The notes: generated by a model not told the origin, from the sequence alone. A DNA stretch of 64,000 nt from Streptomyces gelaticus (GCF_014649535.1 NZ_BMTF01000002.1:1-64000); one strand, 5' to 3'; numbered from the stretch's first letter, positions 26,542-35,388 are shown. Numbers and translations are program-made.

Positions 26542-27203
26542 TCCCGGGACCGGTACCGGCGGGGCGCGCGGACGCAGATCACGAGGACCGCGGCGATCGC
26601 CACCAGGTGCTCCTTGCCCGCCAGATTGTTCTTCAGGACCACCTCGACCACCATCGCCGCGATCACCAATGCCCCGGTGAAGCAGGCCCGGTGGATGAAG
26701 CAGAGATAGACGGCGAGGCCGACCACCGCCGCCGACGGTCCGGTGTCGACGACCCCGGCGTCCGAGTCCGGCAGCCCCAACAGCCTGTCCGGGCCGAGCG
26801 CGACACCGATCCGCGCGTACAGCGTCCCGGCCAGCGTCGCCGTGTACGCGATCAGCAGCGTGCGCCACCGGCCCAGACAGATCTCGGCGGTACCGAACAC
26901 CACCAGGATCTGCACCAGCGCCCCCCAGACCGGCAGATCCAGTGCCGGCACGAACAGCGACAGAGGCGTACGCAGCAGCGCCGCCCACAACGGATCCTCG
27001 GCCCGCAGCGCCCCGAGGCCCTGCACCGCCCCGAAGCCCCACGACTGGTTCTGCACCGCCTGGAGCAGGGCCGTCAGACAGACCGCGGCGATCGTCATCG
27101 GGATCGCCCGCAGCTGCTCGGCGGCGAGGGCGCCGCGTACGGTCGTCAGCAGCGGGCCCCACTCCCGGCGAGCCGCCCCGCGCAGCACGGGAGCGGGTCT
27201 CAT
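26448..27203 (-). CDS. Rhomboid-like integral membrane protein
   Basis: A 251-residue protein with about five hydrophobic segments (IPMTIAAVCLTALLQAV, LFVPALDLPVWGALVQILVV, LLIAYTATLAGTLYARIG, AAVVGLAVYLCFIHRACFTG, HLVAIAAVLVICVRAP). It lacks a GxSG serine motif, so it is not a conventional rhomboid protease. The resemblance to actinobacterial rhomboid-like proteins found beside MprF-type genes is my recollection. Its ATG overlaps the stop of the upstream MprF-like gene (ATGA), so translational coupling and a shared role in membrane lipid modification are likely. The C-terminal tail is antisense to the end of the plus-strand gene. Confidence 0.7.
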   Translation of the reverse strand: MRPAPVLRGAARREWGPLLTTVRGALAAEQLRAIPMTIAAVCLTALLQAVQNQSWGFGAVQGLGALRAEDPLWAALLRTPLSLFVPALDLPVWGALVQILVVFGTAEICLGRWRTLLIAYTATLAGTLYARIGVALGPDRLLGLPDSDAGVVDTGPSAAVVGLAVYLCFIHRACFTGALVIAAMVVEVVLKNNLAGKEHLVAIAAVLVICVRAPRRYRSRDQGLRPEAGTRSGAPPIRSSNLRRGPTQRTS

Positions 27204-29005
27204 CCCTCGGTCCCGAGGTGCGAGCGGTGCAGCCACTTGGGCAGACCGGGCGCCTCCAGGAACCCCTCGGCACGCCCCGCCGCCACACCGATGCGCAGCA
27301 GGTCGGAGCTCTTCTCGAACAGCATGAAACGCGGCTCCCAGATCGGCCGGTACTTGGCGTTGGCGCGGTACAGCGACTCGATCTGCCACCAGCGCGAGAA
27401 GAAGCTGAGCAAGGAGCGCCACAGCCGCAGCACCGGTCCCGCGCCGAGTCGCGCACCCCTCTCGAAGACCGACCGGAACATCGCGAAGTTCAGCGAGACC
27501 TGAGTGATCCCGATCTCCTCCGCCCGCCGGAGGAGTTCGATGACCATGAACTCCATCAGCCCGTTCTCGGCGTCCCGGTCACGGCGCATCAGGTCCAGCG
27601 AGAGGCCGTGCGGCCCCCAGGGGACGAAGCTCAGCACGGCGCGCAACTCGCCCGGCGCGCCGTGCTCCCCGGCCGGGGCGTCCCGGCATTCGAGCATCAC
27701 GCACTGCCCGTCGGCCGGATCGCCGAGCCGGCCGAGCGCCATCGAGAAGCCGCGTTCGGTCGCTCCGTCGCGCCAGTCGTCGGCGCGTCGCACCAGCTCG
27801 GCCATCTCCTGTTGGGGGATGTCGGCGTGGCGCCGGACGGTCACCTCGTACCCGGCGCGCCCGACCCGGTTGTACGCCTGGCGCACGGTGCGCATCGCCC
27901 GCCCTTCGAGGGTGAACTCGGCGGTCTCCACGATCGCCTCGTCGCCGAGCTCCAGGGCGTCGAGGCCGTGCCGGGCGTAGACGGTGCCGCCCTCCTCGCT
28001 CACCCCCATCACCGCCGGGATCCAGCCGTGCTCGCGGGCCTCGGCCAGCCACGGCCCGATCGCCCCCGGCCACGCCTCTGGGTCGCCGATGGGATCACCG
28101 GAGGCGAGCGAGACCCCGCCCACCACCCGGTACATGACGGCGGCCTTCCCGGTGGGGGACCAGACGACGCTCTTCTCCCGGCGCAGCGCGAAGTAGCCCA
28201 GCGAGTCGCGCTCGCCGTGCCGGTCGAGCAGCGCCCGCAGCCGGGACTCGTCCTCGGGGGTGATCGGGTCGACCGCCCGGCGGGAGCGGAACGCCACGTA
28301 GACGACGGCGATCAGCAGCAGCGTGGAGAGGATGTTGATGGTGACGTCGACCCAGCCGGGGGTGGTGATCCCGGGGAAGGCGGCGTCGTTGTCGGCGACC
28401 GAGACCAGCCTCAGTGCCCCGTAGCGCCAGCGGTCCAGGAAGGAGGCGCGGTAGTCGTCGGGCGCGGTGTTGGTGAGGGCGACCAGGCCGGTGGCGATCA
28501 GCGAGGTGACCAGCAGCCCGCCGACCGCGACGACGGCCGCCAGTTTCGGGTTGGACCGGTCGCCCTTCGCGTAGAACTCGCGCCGTCCCAGGAGCAGCGC
28601 CAGGACGAAGGCGGCGGTCAGCGTCAGCGAGATCCAGTTCTGCGGATACCGCCGGACCTCCGGGAAGACGATCACCAGGGCGAAGAGCAGCAGCAACAAG
28701 CCGCTCACCACCATGTTCACGATCCAGGCGGCCCGCTTGCGGCGGCGCATGGTGATGGCCAGGAAGAGCGCGACGACGCCGGAGGAGAAGCCCGCGGTGA
28801 GCAGGTAGGGGGTGAAGTAGTTCTCGGTGTTGTGGCGGCGCAGGTCGTTGCCGAGAGTGACCCAGACGGCGCTCAGGAAGTTGATGAACGACACGACGCG
28901 CAGGTACCAGATGGCGAATGCCGCGGCGCGCCGTGACCGGACGGTGCTCGGTGGCCGGACGGCGCTCCGCCCGGAATCCTCGGTGGCCAATCGGACCTCT
29001 CCCAT
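27200..29005 (-). CDS. MprF-like membrane protein with phosphatidylglycerol lysyltransferase (DUF2156) domain
   Basis: A 601-residue protein. The N-terminal half has about six membrane helices (for example VVSFINFLSAVWVTLG, LLTAGFSSGVVALFLAITM, IVNMVVSGLLLLLFALVIVF, VAVGGLLVTSLIATGLVAL). The C-terminal half is the GNAT-fold DUF2156/LPG-synthase domain (SLGYFALRREKSVVWSPTG, GGVSLASGDPIGDPEAW, VGRAGYEVTVRRH, GLSLDLMRRD, MEFMVIELLRRAEEIGITQV, SLNFAMFRS). Family members add amino acids from aminoacyl-tRNA to phosphatidylglycerol, which lowers sensitivity to cationic peptides. There is no aminoacyl-tRNA synthetase domain here as there is in LysX, so the amino acid cannot be told. Confidence 0.85.
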   Translation of the reverse strand: MGEVRLATEDSGRSAVRPPSTVRSRRAAAFAIWYLRVVSFINFLSAVWVTLGNDLRRHNTENYFTPYLLTAGFSSGVVALFLAITMRRRKRAAWIVNMVVSGLLLLLFALVIVFPEVRRYPQNWISLTLTAAFVLALLLGRREFYAKGDRSNPKLAAVVAVGGLLVTSLIATGLVALTNTAPDDYRASFLDRWRYGALRLVSVADNDAAFPGITTPGWVDVTINILSTLLLIAVVYVAFRSRRAVDPITPEDESRLRALLDRHGERDSLGYFALRREKSVVWSPTGKAAVMYRVVGGVSLASGDPIGDPEAWPGAIGPWLAEAREHGWIPAVMGVSEEGGTVYARHGLDALELGDEAIVETAEFTLEGRAMRTVRQAYNRVGRAGYEVTVRRHADIPQQEMAELVRRADDWRDGATERGFSMALGRLGDPADGQCVMLECRDAPAGEHGAPGELRAVLSFVPWGPHGLSLDLMRRDRDAENGLMEFMVIELLRRAEEIGITQVSLNFAMFRSVFERGARLGAGPVLRLWRSLLSFFSRWWQIESLYRANAKYRPIWEPRFMLFEKSSDLLRIGVAAGRAEGFLEAPGLPKWLHRSHLGTEG

Positions 29006-29093
29006 GAAAAGCGATCATATGGTGCATCGCGCTGCATGAGGGGCTGTGCTGCGGCCGGACTTCGACAACCGCAGCGCCGCCGGTCCGTGAGTC

Positions 29094-30200
29094 TCAGGTC
29101 GCGTCGTCGTACGCGGCGCCTGCCTCGGCTCCCTCGTCGGCGCCGTCCTTCCCCTCGGCGACGGGGTCGCGTTCGGGCAGCTCGGCCGCGAGTGCGGCAG
29201 CGGCCCGCACCAGCGGGAGTGCGAGCAATGCCCCGCTTCCTTCCCCCACGATGACGCCGTGGTCCAGCAACGGGTTGAGTGCCATCCGGTCCAGCGCCTT
29301 GGTCTGCGCCGGTTCACCGCTCGCCTGCCCCGCCAGCCACCAGTCCGGCGCCCGGAAGGCCGCCCGCTGGCCCACCAGCGCACAGGCCGCGGAGACCACG
29401 CCGTCCAGGATCACCGGCAGCCTGCGCACCGCGCACTGGAGCAGGAACCCGGTCATCGCCGCCAGATCCGCACCGCCCACCGTGGCCAGCAGCTCCAGCT
29501 GATCGCCCAGGACCGGCCGGGCCCGCCGCAGCGCGTCCCGGACCGCCGCACACTTGCGCATCCACGCCAGATCGTCGATCCCCGCACCACCGCGCCCGGT
29601 GACCACCGAGGCGTCGGTGCCGCACAGCGCCGCGATCAGCGTGGCCGCGGCCGTCGTCCCGCCCACGCTCAGATCGCCGAGCACCACCAGATCGGTGCCC
29701 GAGTCGGCCTCCTCGTCGGCGATCGCCATGCCGAGCCGCACCGCCCGCTCGGCCTCCTCGGCCGTCAGTGCGTCCTCGATGTCGATCCGGCCACTGCCGC
29801 GCCGCACCCGGTGACGTACCACCGGCTCGGGCAGCAGCTCCGGGTCGCAGTCCAGGCCGGCGTCGACGATCCGGACCGGTACGGAGAACTGCCGGGCCAG
29901 CACCGCGAGCGGCGTCGCGCCGTCCAGGGTGGCCCGCACCAGTTCGTGCGCGGTGCCGGCCGCGCGCCCGGAGACGCCCAGCCCGGCCACCCCGTGATCA
30001 CCGGCGAAGAGCACCACGCGCGGCTGCTCGATCGCCCTGACCGGTACGGACTGCTGTGCGGCCGAGAGCCATTCGCCCAGCTCGTCCAGGCGGCCGAGGG
30101 CGCCGACGGGAACGGTCAGGCGCTCCCGGCGTTCCTCGGCGTCGCGCCGTACACCGCCGTCGGGGCGTTCGATCAGATCGGAGAAGTCGTCCAGATTCAC
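29094..30200 (-). CDS. cobT: Nicotinate-nucleotide-dimethylbenzimidazole phosphoribosyltransferase
   Basis: Makes alpha-ribazole phosphate, the lower-ligand precursor of cobalamin. The 368-residue protein (GTG start, VNLDDFSDLIERPDG) contains LTVPVGALGRLDELGEWL, VLFAGDHGVAGLGVS, LGDLSVGGTTAAATLIAAL and, near the C-terminus, the catalytic glutamate in VIVGEGSGALLALPLV. The end is acidic and low-complexity. It follows the methyltransferase and CobU genes on the same strand (gaps of 95 and 30 bp) and probably forms an operon with them. I found no cobalamin riboswitch ahead of it. Confidence 0.95.
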   Translation of the reverse strand: MNLDDFSDLIERPDGGVRRDAEERRERLTVPVGALGRLDELGEWLSAAQQSVPVRAIEQPRVVLFAGDHGVAGLGVSGRAAGTAHELVRATLDGATPLAVLARQFSVPVRIVDAGLDCDPELLPEPVVRHRVRRGSGRIDIEDALTAEEAERAVRLGMAIADEEADSGTDLVVLGDLSVGGTTAAATLIAALCGTDASVVTGRGGAGIDDLAWMRKCAAVRDALRRARPVLGDQLELLATVGGADLAAMTGFLLQCAVRRLPVILDGVVSAACALVGQRAAFRAPDWWLAGQASGEPAQTKALDRMALNPLLDHGVIVGEGSGALLALPLVRAAAALAAELPERDPVAEGKDGADEGAEAGAAYDDAT

Positions 30201-30295
30201 GGGGGTCTGCCTCGCGGGTCGATGCGTCGAGTGGGCCGGTGAGCCCGGCGGCGGGCTCACTGCGGAACAGTACCCGCCGCCTTTCTGACGCCCGG

Positions 30296-31135
30296 TCAGT
30301 ACGAGGTTCTTCCACCGAACCGCAGTTGCGTCATCGCGGGCGTCAGGGCCCGCAGCCCCGGGAGCAGCGACTGGATCCGGATCAGCTCGCCCATCGCTCC
30401 CCGCCCCCGCGGCAGCCGCAGCGCGCGCACCTCGGTGATCGCCGGATGCGCGGCGCGCAGCTTGGGCCGCTCGCCGGGGTTCATGGCCCAGCGCATCGGC
30501 GGAACGGCGGTCGCACCGACCTTGGACCGGCCGGCCACGGTGCCCCTGGCGAGCCGGCGCGCCATCGTGTCCAGGACCAGGATGCCGCCGGGCAGCCGTT
30601 CGGCGCAGGCCGCCAGGATCTCCCGGACCTCCGCGGGACGCAGGTACATCAGCAGCCCCTGCGTCGTGACGACGACACCGCGGCCCTGCGGGTCCTCGAT
30701 CTCGTCCAGCCAGGAGAGATCGGTCGCCGACCGCGACAGCGTGCGCAGCCGGTCCGAGGCGGGCAGCAGCTTCCGGCGCAGTTCGGCCACCTCCGGAAGA
30801 TCCACGCTCAGCCAGTTCAGCCGGCCGTTGTCGACCCGCCAGAAGCCGGTCTCCAGCCCGTCGCCGAGCGCGACCACGGTGGCCCGCGGCCGGTCGGCAA
30901 GATACTCCTGCACAGCCAGGTCGAAGCAGCGCGAGCGCAGTCCCTGGGCCTGCGAGAGGAACGGGTTCGGCCGTCCGAACCGCTCCTCGAAGGGATAGTC
31001 CAGGTCCTCCAGCAGCCGCAGCGCCACCGGATCGTCCAGCACCGGATAGCGCCGGCCCGCCTCGTAGGCCCGGTTGTAGAGCGTCCACAGCAGGGTCTCC
31101 GGGACCCCGCTCAGCATCGGTCGCACGCCTGCCAT
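30296..31135 (-). CDS. LCM-type class I SAM-dependent methyltransferase
   Basis: A 279-residue protein of the leucine carboxyl methyltransferase-like superfamily (PPM2/TcmP-like). Typical segments are ETLLWTLYNRAYEAGRR and FGRPNPFLSQAQGLRSRCFD at the N-terminus, a SAM-binding glycine motif VVALGDGLETGFWRVD, the acidic SVDLPEV, and VVTTQGLLMYLRPAEVREIL. AGGAGG precedes the ATG. It sits between cobU and cobT. A role in cobalamin synthesis is not established, and the substrate could be an unrelated small molecule. Confidence 0.82.
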   Translation of the reverse strand: MAGVRPMLSGVPETLLWTLYNRAYEAGRRYPVLDDPVALRLLEDLDYPFEERFGRPNPFLSQAQGLRSRCFDLAVQEYLADRPRATVVALGDGLETGFWRVDNGRLNWLSVDLPEVAELRRKLLPASDRLRTLSRSATDLSWLDEIEDPQGRGVVVTTQGLLMYLRPAEVREILAACAERLPGGILVLDTMARRLARGTVAGRSKVGATAVPPMRWAMNPGERPKLRAAHPAITEVRALRLPRGRGAMGELIRIQSLLPGLRALTPAMTQLRFGGRTSY

Positions 31136-31165
31136 GTCAGCTCCTCCTGTTCCGTGTGTTTCCGG

Positions 31166-32368
31166 TCAGCCGCGCAGGACCAGCGCCTGCCCGGCCACCA
31201 CCAGCAGTACTTGTTCGCACTCGTCGGCGAACGCGGCGTTCAGCCGGCCCAGCTCGTCGCGGAACCGCCGTCCGGCGGCCGTCGCGGGCACCACGCCCGA
31301 GCCGGCCTCGTTGGTGACGGCGACGACCGTACGGCGCGTTCCGCGCACCGCCGCGACCAGCTCGGCGGTCCGCTCCCGCAGGGCGTCCTCGCCGCCGCCC
31401 GCCCACGCCGCGTCGTCCCAGGCGCCCACCCGGTCCATCGCGTCGGTCAGCCACAGCGACAGGCAGTCGATCAGCAGTGGAGGCCCGTCCGACGCCAGCA
31501 GGTCCACCAGCTCGCAGGTCTCCTCGGTGCGCCAGGCGGCCGGTCTGCGCTCCCGGTGCAGGTCGATCCGGGCCGCCCACTCGGCGTCCCCCTCCCTGCC
31601 GCCGCCGGTCGCCACGTACACCACCTCGGGGAACGTCTCCAGGCGCCGCTCGGCCTCCACGGACTTGCCCGATCTGGCCCCGCCCGTCACCAGCGTGCGC
31701 CGCGGCACCTCCAGGGCCTCGTGGTACTCGCCCACCACCAGCGTCGTCCCGTCCGGCACGGCCCGCGCGCCGGCCGCCGCGAGCCGCCGGTCCAGTTCGG
31801 CGCCGGGCGGCGCGTCATGGTCCAGGTGGACGGCCACGATCTCGGTGTCCGGGCCGATCGCCGCCACGGCCCGCAGCCGCGCCACCGCGTCCGGCCGCCC
31901 CACCACATCGCCGACCACCATGTCGTACGGCTCCGCGACCCGGTCCGTGAGACCGGCGGGCGCGGCCCCCCGCGGCAGGTACAGCAGCCGGGGGCCCGCC
32001 GGACCCGTGACCTCGTACCCCGTCCCCGGTGCGTCCATCGGCACCGCCCGCACCCGGTGCCCGCTGATCAGCGTGAGCACCCGCCCGTCGGGCACCCGTC
32101 CCGCCGGGGGCAGCCCCGCGGGCAGCTCCACGGCGGGCCCGTCGTGCGGATGGGTGAGCAGCACCTGCCGCACCCCGGTGAGCGAGTGCCCCGCACGGGC
32201 CGCGGCGAACACGGCTCCCGGAGTGAGGTCGAGCAGCAGCGCGCCGTCGACCAGCAGTGCGGTCGACGCCCGCGTGCGCGCCCCGCGGGCGGCGGCGCAG
32301 GCGGCGCAAGGACATTCGGGCCGCGGCAGCCCGTCGGGGGCTCCGGTGCCGAGCAGAGTCAGTTCCAC
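31166..32368 (-). CDS. cobU: Bifunctional cobinamide kinase/guanylyltransferase fused to a metallo-beta-lactamase-fold domain
   Basis: A 400-residue fusion. From about residue 225 it is CobU, which phosphorylates adenosylcobinamide and attaches GMP: P-loop TLVTGGARSGKSVEAE, the guanylylated-His region HRERRPAAWRTEE, LIDCLSLWLTD and TNEAGSGVVP. Residues 1-220 resemble a metallo-beta-lactamase fold (LTLLGTGAPDGLPRPECPC, CAACAAARGARTRASTALLV), but the HxHxDH metal motif is degenerate (THPHDGPA) and later ligands are unclear. The GTG start (VELTLLGTG) fits the domain boundary. It leads the cobU-methyltransferase-cobT unit and is divergent from a small acidic gene. Confidence 0.92.
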   Translation of the reverse strand: MELTLLGTGAPDGLPRPECPCAACAAARGARTRASTALLVDGALLLDLTPGAVFAAARAGHSLTGVRQVLLTHPHDGPAVELPAGLPPAGRVPDGRVLTLISGHRVRAVPMDAPGTGYEVTGPAGPRLLYLPRGAAPAGLTDRVAEPYDMVVGDVVGRPDAVARLRAVAAIGPDTEIVAVHLDHDAPPGAELDRRLAAAGARAVPDGTTLVVGEYHEALEVPRRTLVTGGARSGKSVEAERRLETFPEVVYVATGGGREGDAEWAARIDLHRERRPAAWRTEETCELVDLLASDGPPLLIDCLSLWLTDAMDRVGAWDDAAWAGGGEDALRERTAELVAAVRGTRRTVVAVTNEAGSGVVPATAAGRRFRDELGRLNAAFADECEQVLLVVAGQALVLRG

Positions 32369-32485
32369 GCTTCCGATCCTCCCGCGTCCGCGCAACCGGT
32401 GCGCGACGTGGGGCAGCCCGGACCGGGGCCCGTACCGGCCTCGCGTACTAGGCTGCGGGCAGCAAAGTGACCCCAGGAGGCGGAC

Positions 32486-32695
32486 ATGGCGTGGACGTGG
32501 CGGTTCGAGAAGTCCGACGGCACGGAGACGGAGCCGGCCCTGCAGCCGGAGGAATTCACCACCCAGGGCGACGCGGAGTCCTGGATCGGTGAGTACTGGA
32601 AGGAACTCCTCGACGGCGGGGCGGACCAGGTGACGCTCTTCGACGACTCCACGAAGATCTACGGTCCCATGAGCCTCCAGGCCGACCAGGGCTGA
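32486..32695 (+). CDS. Small conserved acidic protein
   Basis: A 69-residue soluble protein rich in Glu/Asp and Trp (MAWTWRFEKSDGTETEP, SWIGEYWKELLDGGADQVTL). AGGAGG stands 5 bases before the ATG, a very strong start. I recall similar proteins as widely conserved in Streptomyces with no assigned function. It is a single-gene unit divergent from cobU, closed by a strong terminator. Confidence 0.8.
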   Translation: MAWTWRFEKSDGTETEPALQPEEFTTQGDAESWIGEYWKELLDGGADQVTLFDDSTKIYGPMSLQADQG

Positions 32696-32711
32696 TCCGC
32701 CCTCGGGGCGG

Positions 32712-32761
32712 CGGGGCGCCGCCGTACGGGCGTGAACACGGGCCCGTACGGCGGCGCCCCG
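32712..32761. terminator. Bidirectional terminator
   Basis: A perfect 20-bp stem (32712-32731 with 32742-32761) and a 10-nt loop separate the small acidic gene from the convergent protease gene. Confidence 0.9.
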
Positions 32762-32766
32762 GGCCC

Positions 32767-33843
32767 CTAGATCTCGCCCAGGGTGACCTTAACCGTCTTC
32801 TCCGCCCCGTTGCGCAGACAGGTCACGGTGACCTTCTGGCCCGGCTTGTCCGAGGCCAGCGCCTCCGACAGGGAGGTGATCGTCGCGACCGGCTGGTCGT
32901 CGATCCCGGTGATGACGTCCCCGGGCCGCAGCCCCGCCTTGTCCGCGGCACCGCCCTTCGTCACGCTGACCAGCGCCACCCCGGCCGGCTGGAGGTTGTC
33001 GCCGACGACCGTGCGGCCGGTGATGTTCAGCGCCGCCCGGCCCGAGTCGGTGACCCTGCCGCTCTTGATGATCTGGTCGGCGACGGTCTTCACCATCGAC
33101 ACGGGGATCGCGAACCCGATCCCCGGCGCGGCGCTCCCGCCCAGCTCCGGGTCCGTCGCCGCCAGCGTCGGGATGCCGATCACCTCGCTGTTCAGGTTGA
33201 CCAGCGCGCCCCCGCTGTTGCCCGGGTTGATCGCCGCCGAGGTCTGCACCATGTTCGCGATCGTCGCGCCGGTGCCACCGCCCGCGCGGCTCTCGCTGAC
33301 GGTCCGGCCGAGGGCCGAGACGATTCCCTGGGTGACGCTGGAGGACAGGCCGAGCGGCGAGCCCATCGCCAGCACGATCTGCCCCACCTCGACCTTCTGC
33401 GAGTCGCCGAACTTCGCGGGTTTCAGTCCGGCCGGCACGTTGGCGAGCTTGATGACGGCCAGATCCTGGTCCGGATAGGTGGCCACCAGCGAGGCATTCT
33501 GCACCTTCTCGCCGGTGGCGACGGTCACCTGGAACGTCCTGTCGTTGCCGACCACATGGGCATTGGTGACGATATGGCCCTTGGTGTCGTAGACGATGCC
33601 GGAGCCCAGGCCCTCGGAGGTCTGGATCTGCACCACCGACGGCAGCACGTTCTTGATCACGGTCTGGTAGTCGCTCTGCAGATCGTCTGCGGTCCGGGTG
33701 GCGGAGGCCGAATTGCTGGGTTCGGTCCCCGGTGAATCGGAATCCGCGTTCGAGCAGCCGCTCACCAGGGCGATCGCGCAGACACCTGCCGTCAGGGGCA
33801 GCAGCAGCCGACGGGCACGGCCGCGGAATTGAAATGCGTCCAT
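32767..33843 (-). CDS. HtrA-like trypsin/PDZ serine protease, lipoprotein
   Basis: A 358-residue S1C protease outside the membrane. The signal peptide ends in a lipobox (IALVSGC, Cys about residue 30). The protease domain has His in VTNAHVVG, Asp in PDQDLAVIK and Ser in INPGNSGGALV. The C-terminus is a single PDZ domain (VSVTKGGAADKAGLRPGDVI, GIDDQPV). Such DegP/HtrA-like proteins handle misfolded envelope proteins. The gene is the last of a minus-strand group with the methyltransferase and DUF3043 genes, but the 97-bp gap may hold its own promoter. Confidence 0.93.
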   Translation of the reverse strand: MDAFQFRGRARRLLLPLTAGVCAIALVSGCSNADSDSPGTEPSNSASATRTADDLQSDYQTVIKNVLPSVVQIQTSEGLGSGIVYDTKGHIVTNAHVVGNDRTFQVTVATGEKVQNASLVATYPDQDLAVIKLANVPAGLKPAKFGDSQKVEVGQIVLAMGSPLGLSSSVTQGIVSALGRTVSESRAGGGTGATIANMVQTSAAINPGNSGGALVNLNSEVIGIPTLAATDPELGGSAAPGIGFAIPVSMVKTVADQIIKSGRVTDSGRAALNITGRTVVGDNLQPAGVALVSVTKGGAADKAGLRPGDVITGIDDQPVATITSLSEALASDKPGQKVTVTCLRNGAEKTVKVTLGEI

Positions 33844-33940
33844 GTCCGGATTATCGCTTTTAGGCCTTTTCGTGGCCCGTCGGGTTCGGCCGGGCGGGGC
33901 GCGCCGCCGGGCAGTCCCGGCGACGCGCCCCCGCCTTTGC

Positions 33941-34792
33941 TCAGCCCCGCACCCCGCACAGATGCAGCAGCGCGGCGACCCGGCGGTACGGATCGGTCCG
34001 CCCGGCCCGGTCCTCCGCGGCCAGCACCTGCTCCAGCTCGGCGGCGGCCGGCAACTCCACGTCGTTGCTCACGTTGTCCGTGAAGACGCGTACCCCGTAC
34101 CAGGCGTGCAGCGGCGCCGCGATCCCGGCGAGCGTGGACGTCAGGGCGTCCAGCCGGTCGGCCCGTACCGTCAGGCCCAGCCGGTCGGTGTAGGTGTCCG
34201 TGTCGAAGGCGGCCAGCGCCGCGCTCCACTCCCCGGCGGTCCCGGGGCGCATCGCCAGCGCGTCCGCGTTCCGTACGAGCAGCGACAGCAGTCCGCCCGG
34301 GGCCAGCATCCGGGCCAGGCCCGCCAGCATCGCGTCCGGATCCCGGACATACATCAGCACACCGTGGCAGAGCACCACATCGAAACTACCGGGCAGGAAG
34401 TGCACCCCGGTCTCCAGGCCGTTGCCCTCGATCAGCCGGACCCGCTCCCGGATGCCCGCGGGCTCACCGCCGAGTGCCTCCCTGGCCACCCGCAGCATCT
34501 CGGCATCGGACTCCAGGCCCGTCACCGTGTGACCGGCCCGCGCCAGGCGCAGCGCCTGGGTGCCCTGGCCCATGCCCACGTCGAGCACGCGCAGCCGCTG
34601 GCCGACCGGGAAGCGGGCCGCTATCTGCTCGTCGAGCTGCCGGGCCACGAGTTCCTGGCGGACGGTGTTGCGCAGCCCGCTGAGGCCCTTCAGCCACGCC
34701 GAGGAGACGCCGGAGAAGCCGGTGACGGGGACGGCATCGTCCAGCCGGCCGGCGGACGGACCGCCGGTCGAGCCGGAGATGTGCGTACTCAG
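33941..34792 (-). CDS. Class I SAM-dependent methyltransferase (start uncertain, possibly CTG)
   Basis: A methyltransferase with the SAM-binding motif LRVLDVGMGQGTQALRLARAG, an acidic residue in TGLESDAEML, VVLCHGVLMYVRDPDAM and LAPGGLLSLLVRNADAL. The first GTG giving a Met start is at 34648 (235 residues), but the frame stays protein-like for 48 codons upstream (VTGFSGVSSAWLKGLSGLRN). It reaches a CTG at 34790-34792 that overlaps the stop of the DUF3043 gene (CTGA), just as ATGA overlaps do elsewhere in this window. I favour the longer 283-residue form. The substrate is unknown. Confidence 0.8.
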   Translation of the reverse strand: MSTHISGSTGGPSAGRLDDAVPVTGFSGVSSAWLKGLSGLRNTVRQELVARQLDEQIAARFPVGQRLRVLDVGMGQGTQALRLARAGHTVTGLESDAEMLRVAREALGGEPAGIRERVRLIEGNGLETGVHFLPGSFDVVLCHGVLMYVRDPDAMLAGLARMLAPGGLLSLLVRNADALAMRPGTAGEWSAALAAFDTDTYTDRLGLTVRADRLDALTSTLAGIAAPLHAWYGVRVFTDNVSNDVELPAAAELEQVLAAEDRAGRTDPYRRVAALLHLCGVRG

Positions 34793-35388
34793 GGCCGCTC
34801 TCCCCGCTTGACCTGCGGCTTCGGGAGCCGGAGGCGACGCATCTGAAGCGTGCGCATCAGGCCGTAGGCGACCGCGCCACGCCTGGGCGTATCGGGGAAG
34901 CGCTGGTTGAGCTGCTTCCTGAGGCGGAACGAGAGGCCGACCGAGTCGATGACGATCAGCACGATCACGACGAGCCAGAGCAGCAGCGAGATGGTCTGGA
35001 TGTTCTGCACCTGGATCACGCTGAGGATCAGAATGATCACGGCGAGGGGCAGGAAGAACTCCGCGATGCAGAAGCGCGAGTCCACGTAGTCGCGGACGAA
35101 GCGGCGCACCGGGCCCTTGTCGCGCGCCGGCAGATAGCGCTCGTCGCCACTGGCGAGCGCCTCACGCTGCTTGGCCAGGTCCGCCCGGCGCGCTTCGCGC
35201 TGCCGCTTCATGGCCTCCTTGCGGTCGAGCGGCGCGCCACTGGAGGCACGACGGCGCTGCGACTGGGCATCGCTGCGCTTGGGGGTGGGGCGACCCTTGG
35301 GGGCCTGCGGGTCGCGGGGCTGCTTGGAGAGGTCCGCCGTCACCTTGTTGGTGGGCGCCTTCTCTTCCTTCGAACGGCTACGGAACAC
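34789..35388 (-). CDS. DUF3043 membrane protein
   Basis: A 199-residue protein starting at GTG (VFRSRSKEEKAPTNKVTADL). A long basic Lys/Arg/Gln-rich N-terminal half (KRSDAQSQRRRASSG, RKEAMKRQREARRADLAKQR) is followed by DKGPVRRFVRDYVDSR, two membrane helices (AEFFLPLAVIILILSVIQV and ISLLLWLVVIVLIVIDSVGL) and a basic tail. This is the actinobacterial DUF3043 family, of unknown function. The start is uncertain (a TTG three codons earlier is possible) and no clear SD sequence is seen. It is divergent from pspA and translationally overlapped with the methyltransferase. Confidence 0.85.
   Translation of the reverse strand: MFRSRSKEEKAPTNKVTADLSKQPRDPQAPKGRPTPKRSDAQSQRRRASSGAPLDRKEAMKRQREARRADLAKQREALASGDERYLPARDKGPVRRFVRDYVDSRFCIAEFFLPLAVIILILSVIQVQNIQTISLLLWLVVIVLIVIDSVGLSFRLRKQLNQRFPDTPRRGAVAYGLMRTLQMRRLRLPKPQVKRGERP

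Noticed and set aside
30201..30295. Possible cobalamin riboswitch ahead of cobT
   Set aside because: There is a GC-rich inverted repeat, but no B12-box-like sequence or room for the aptamer was seen here or upstream of cobS and cobU.
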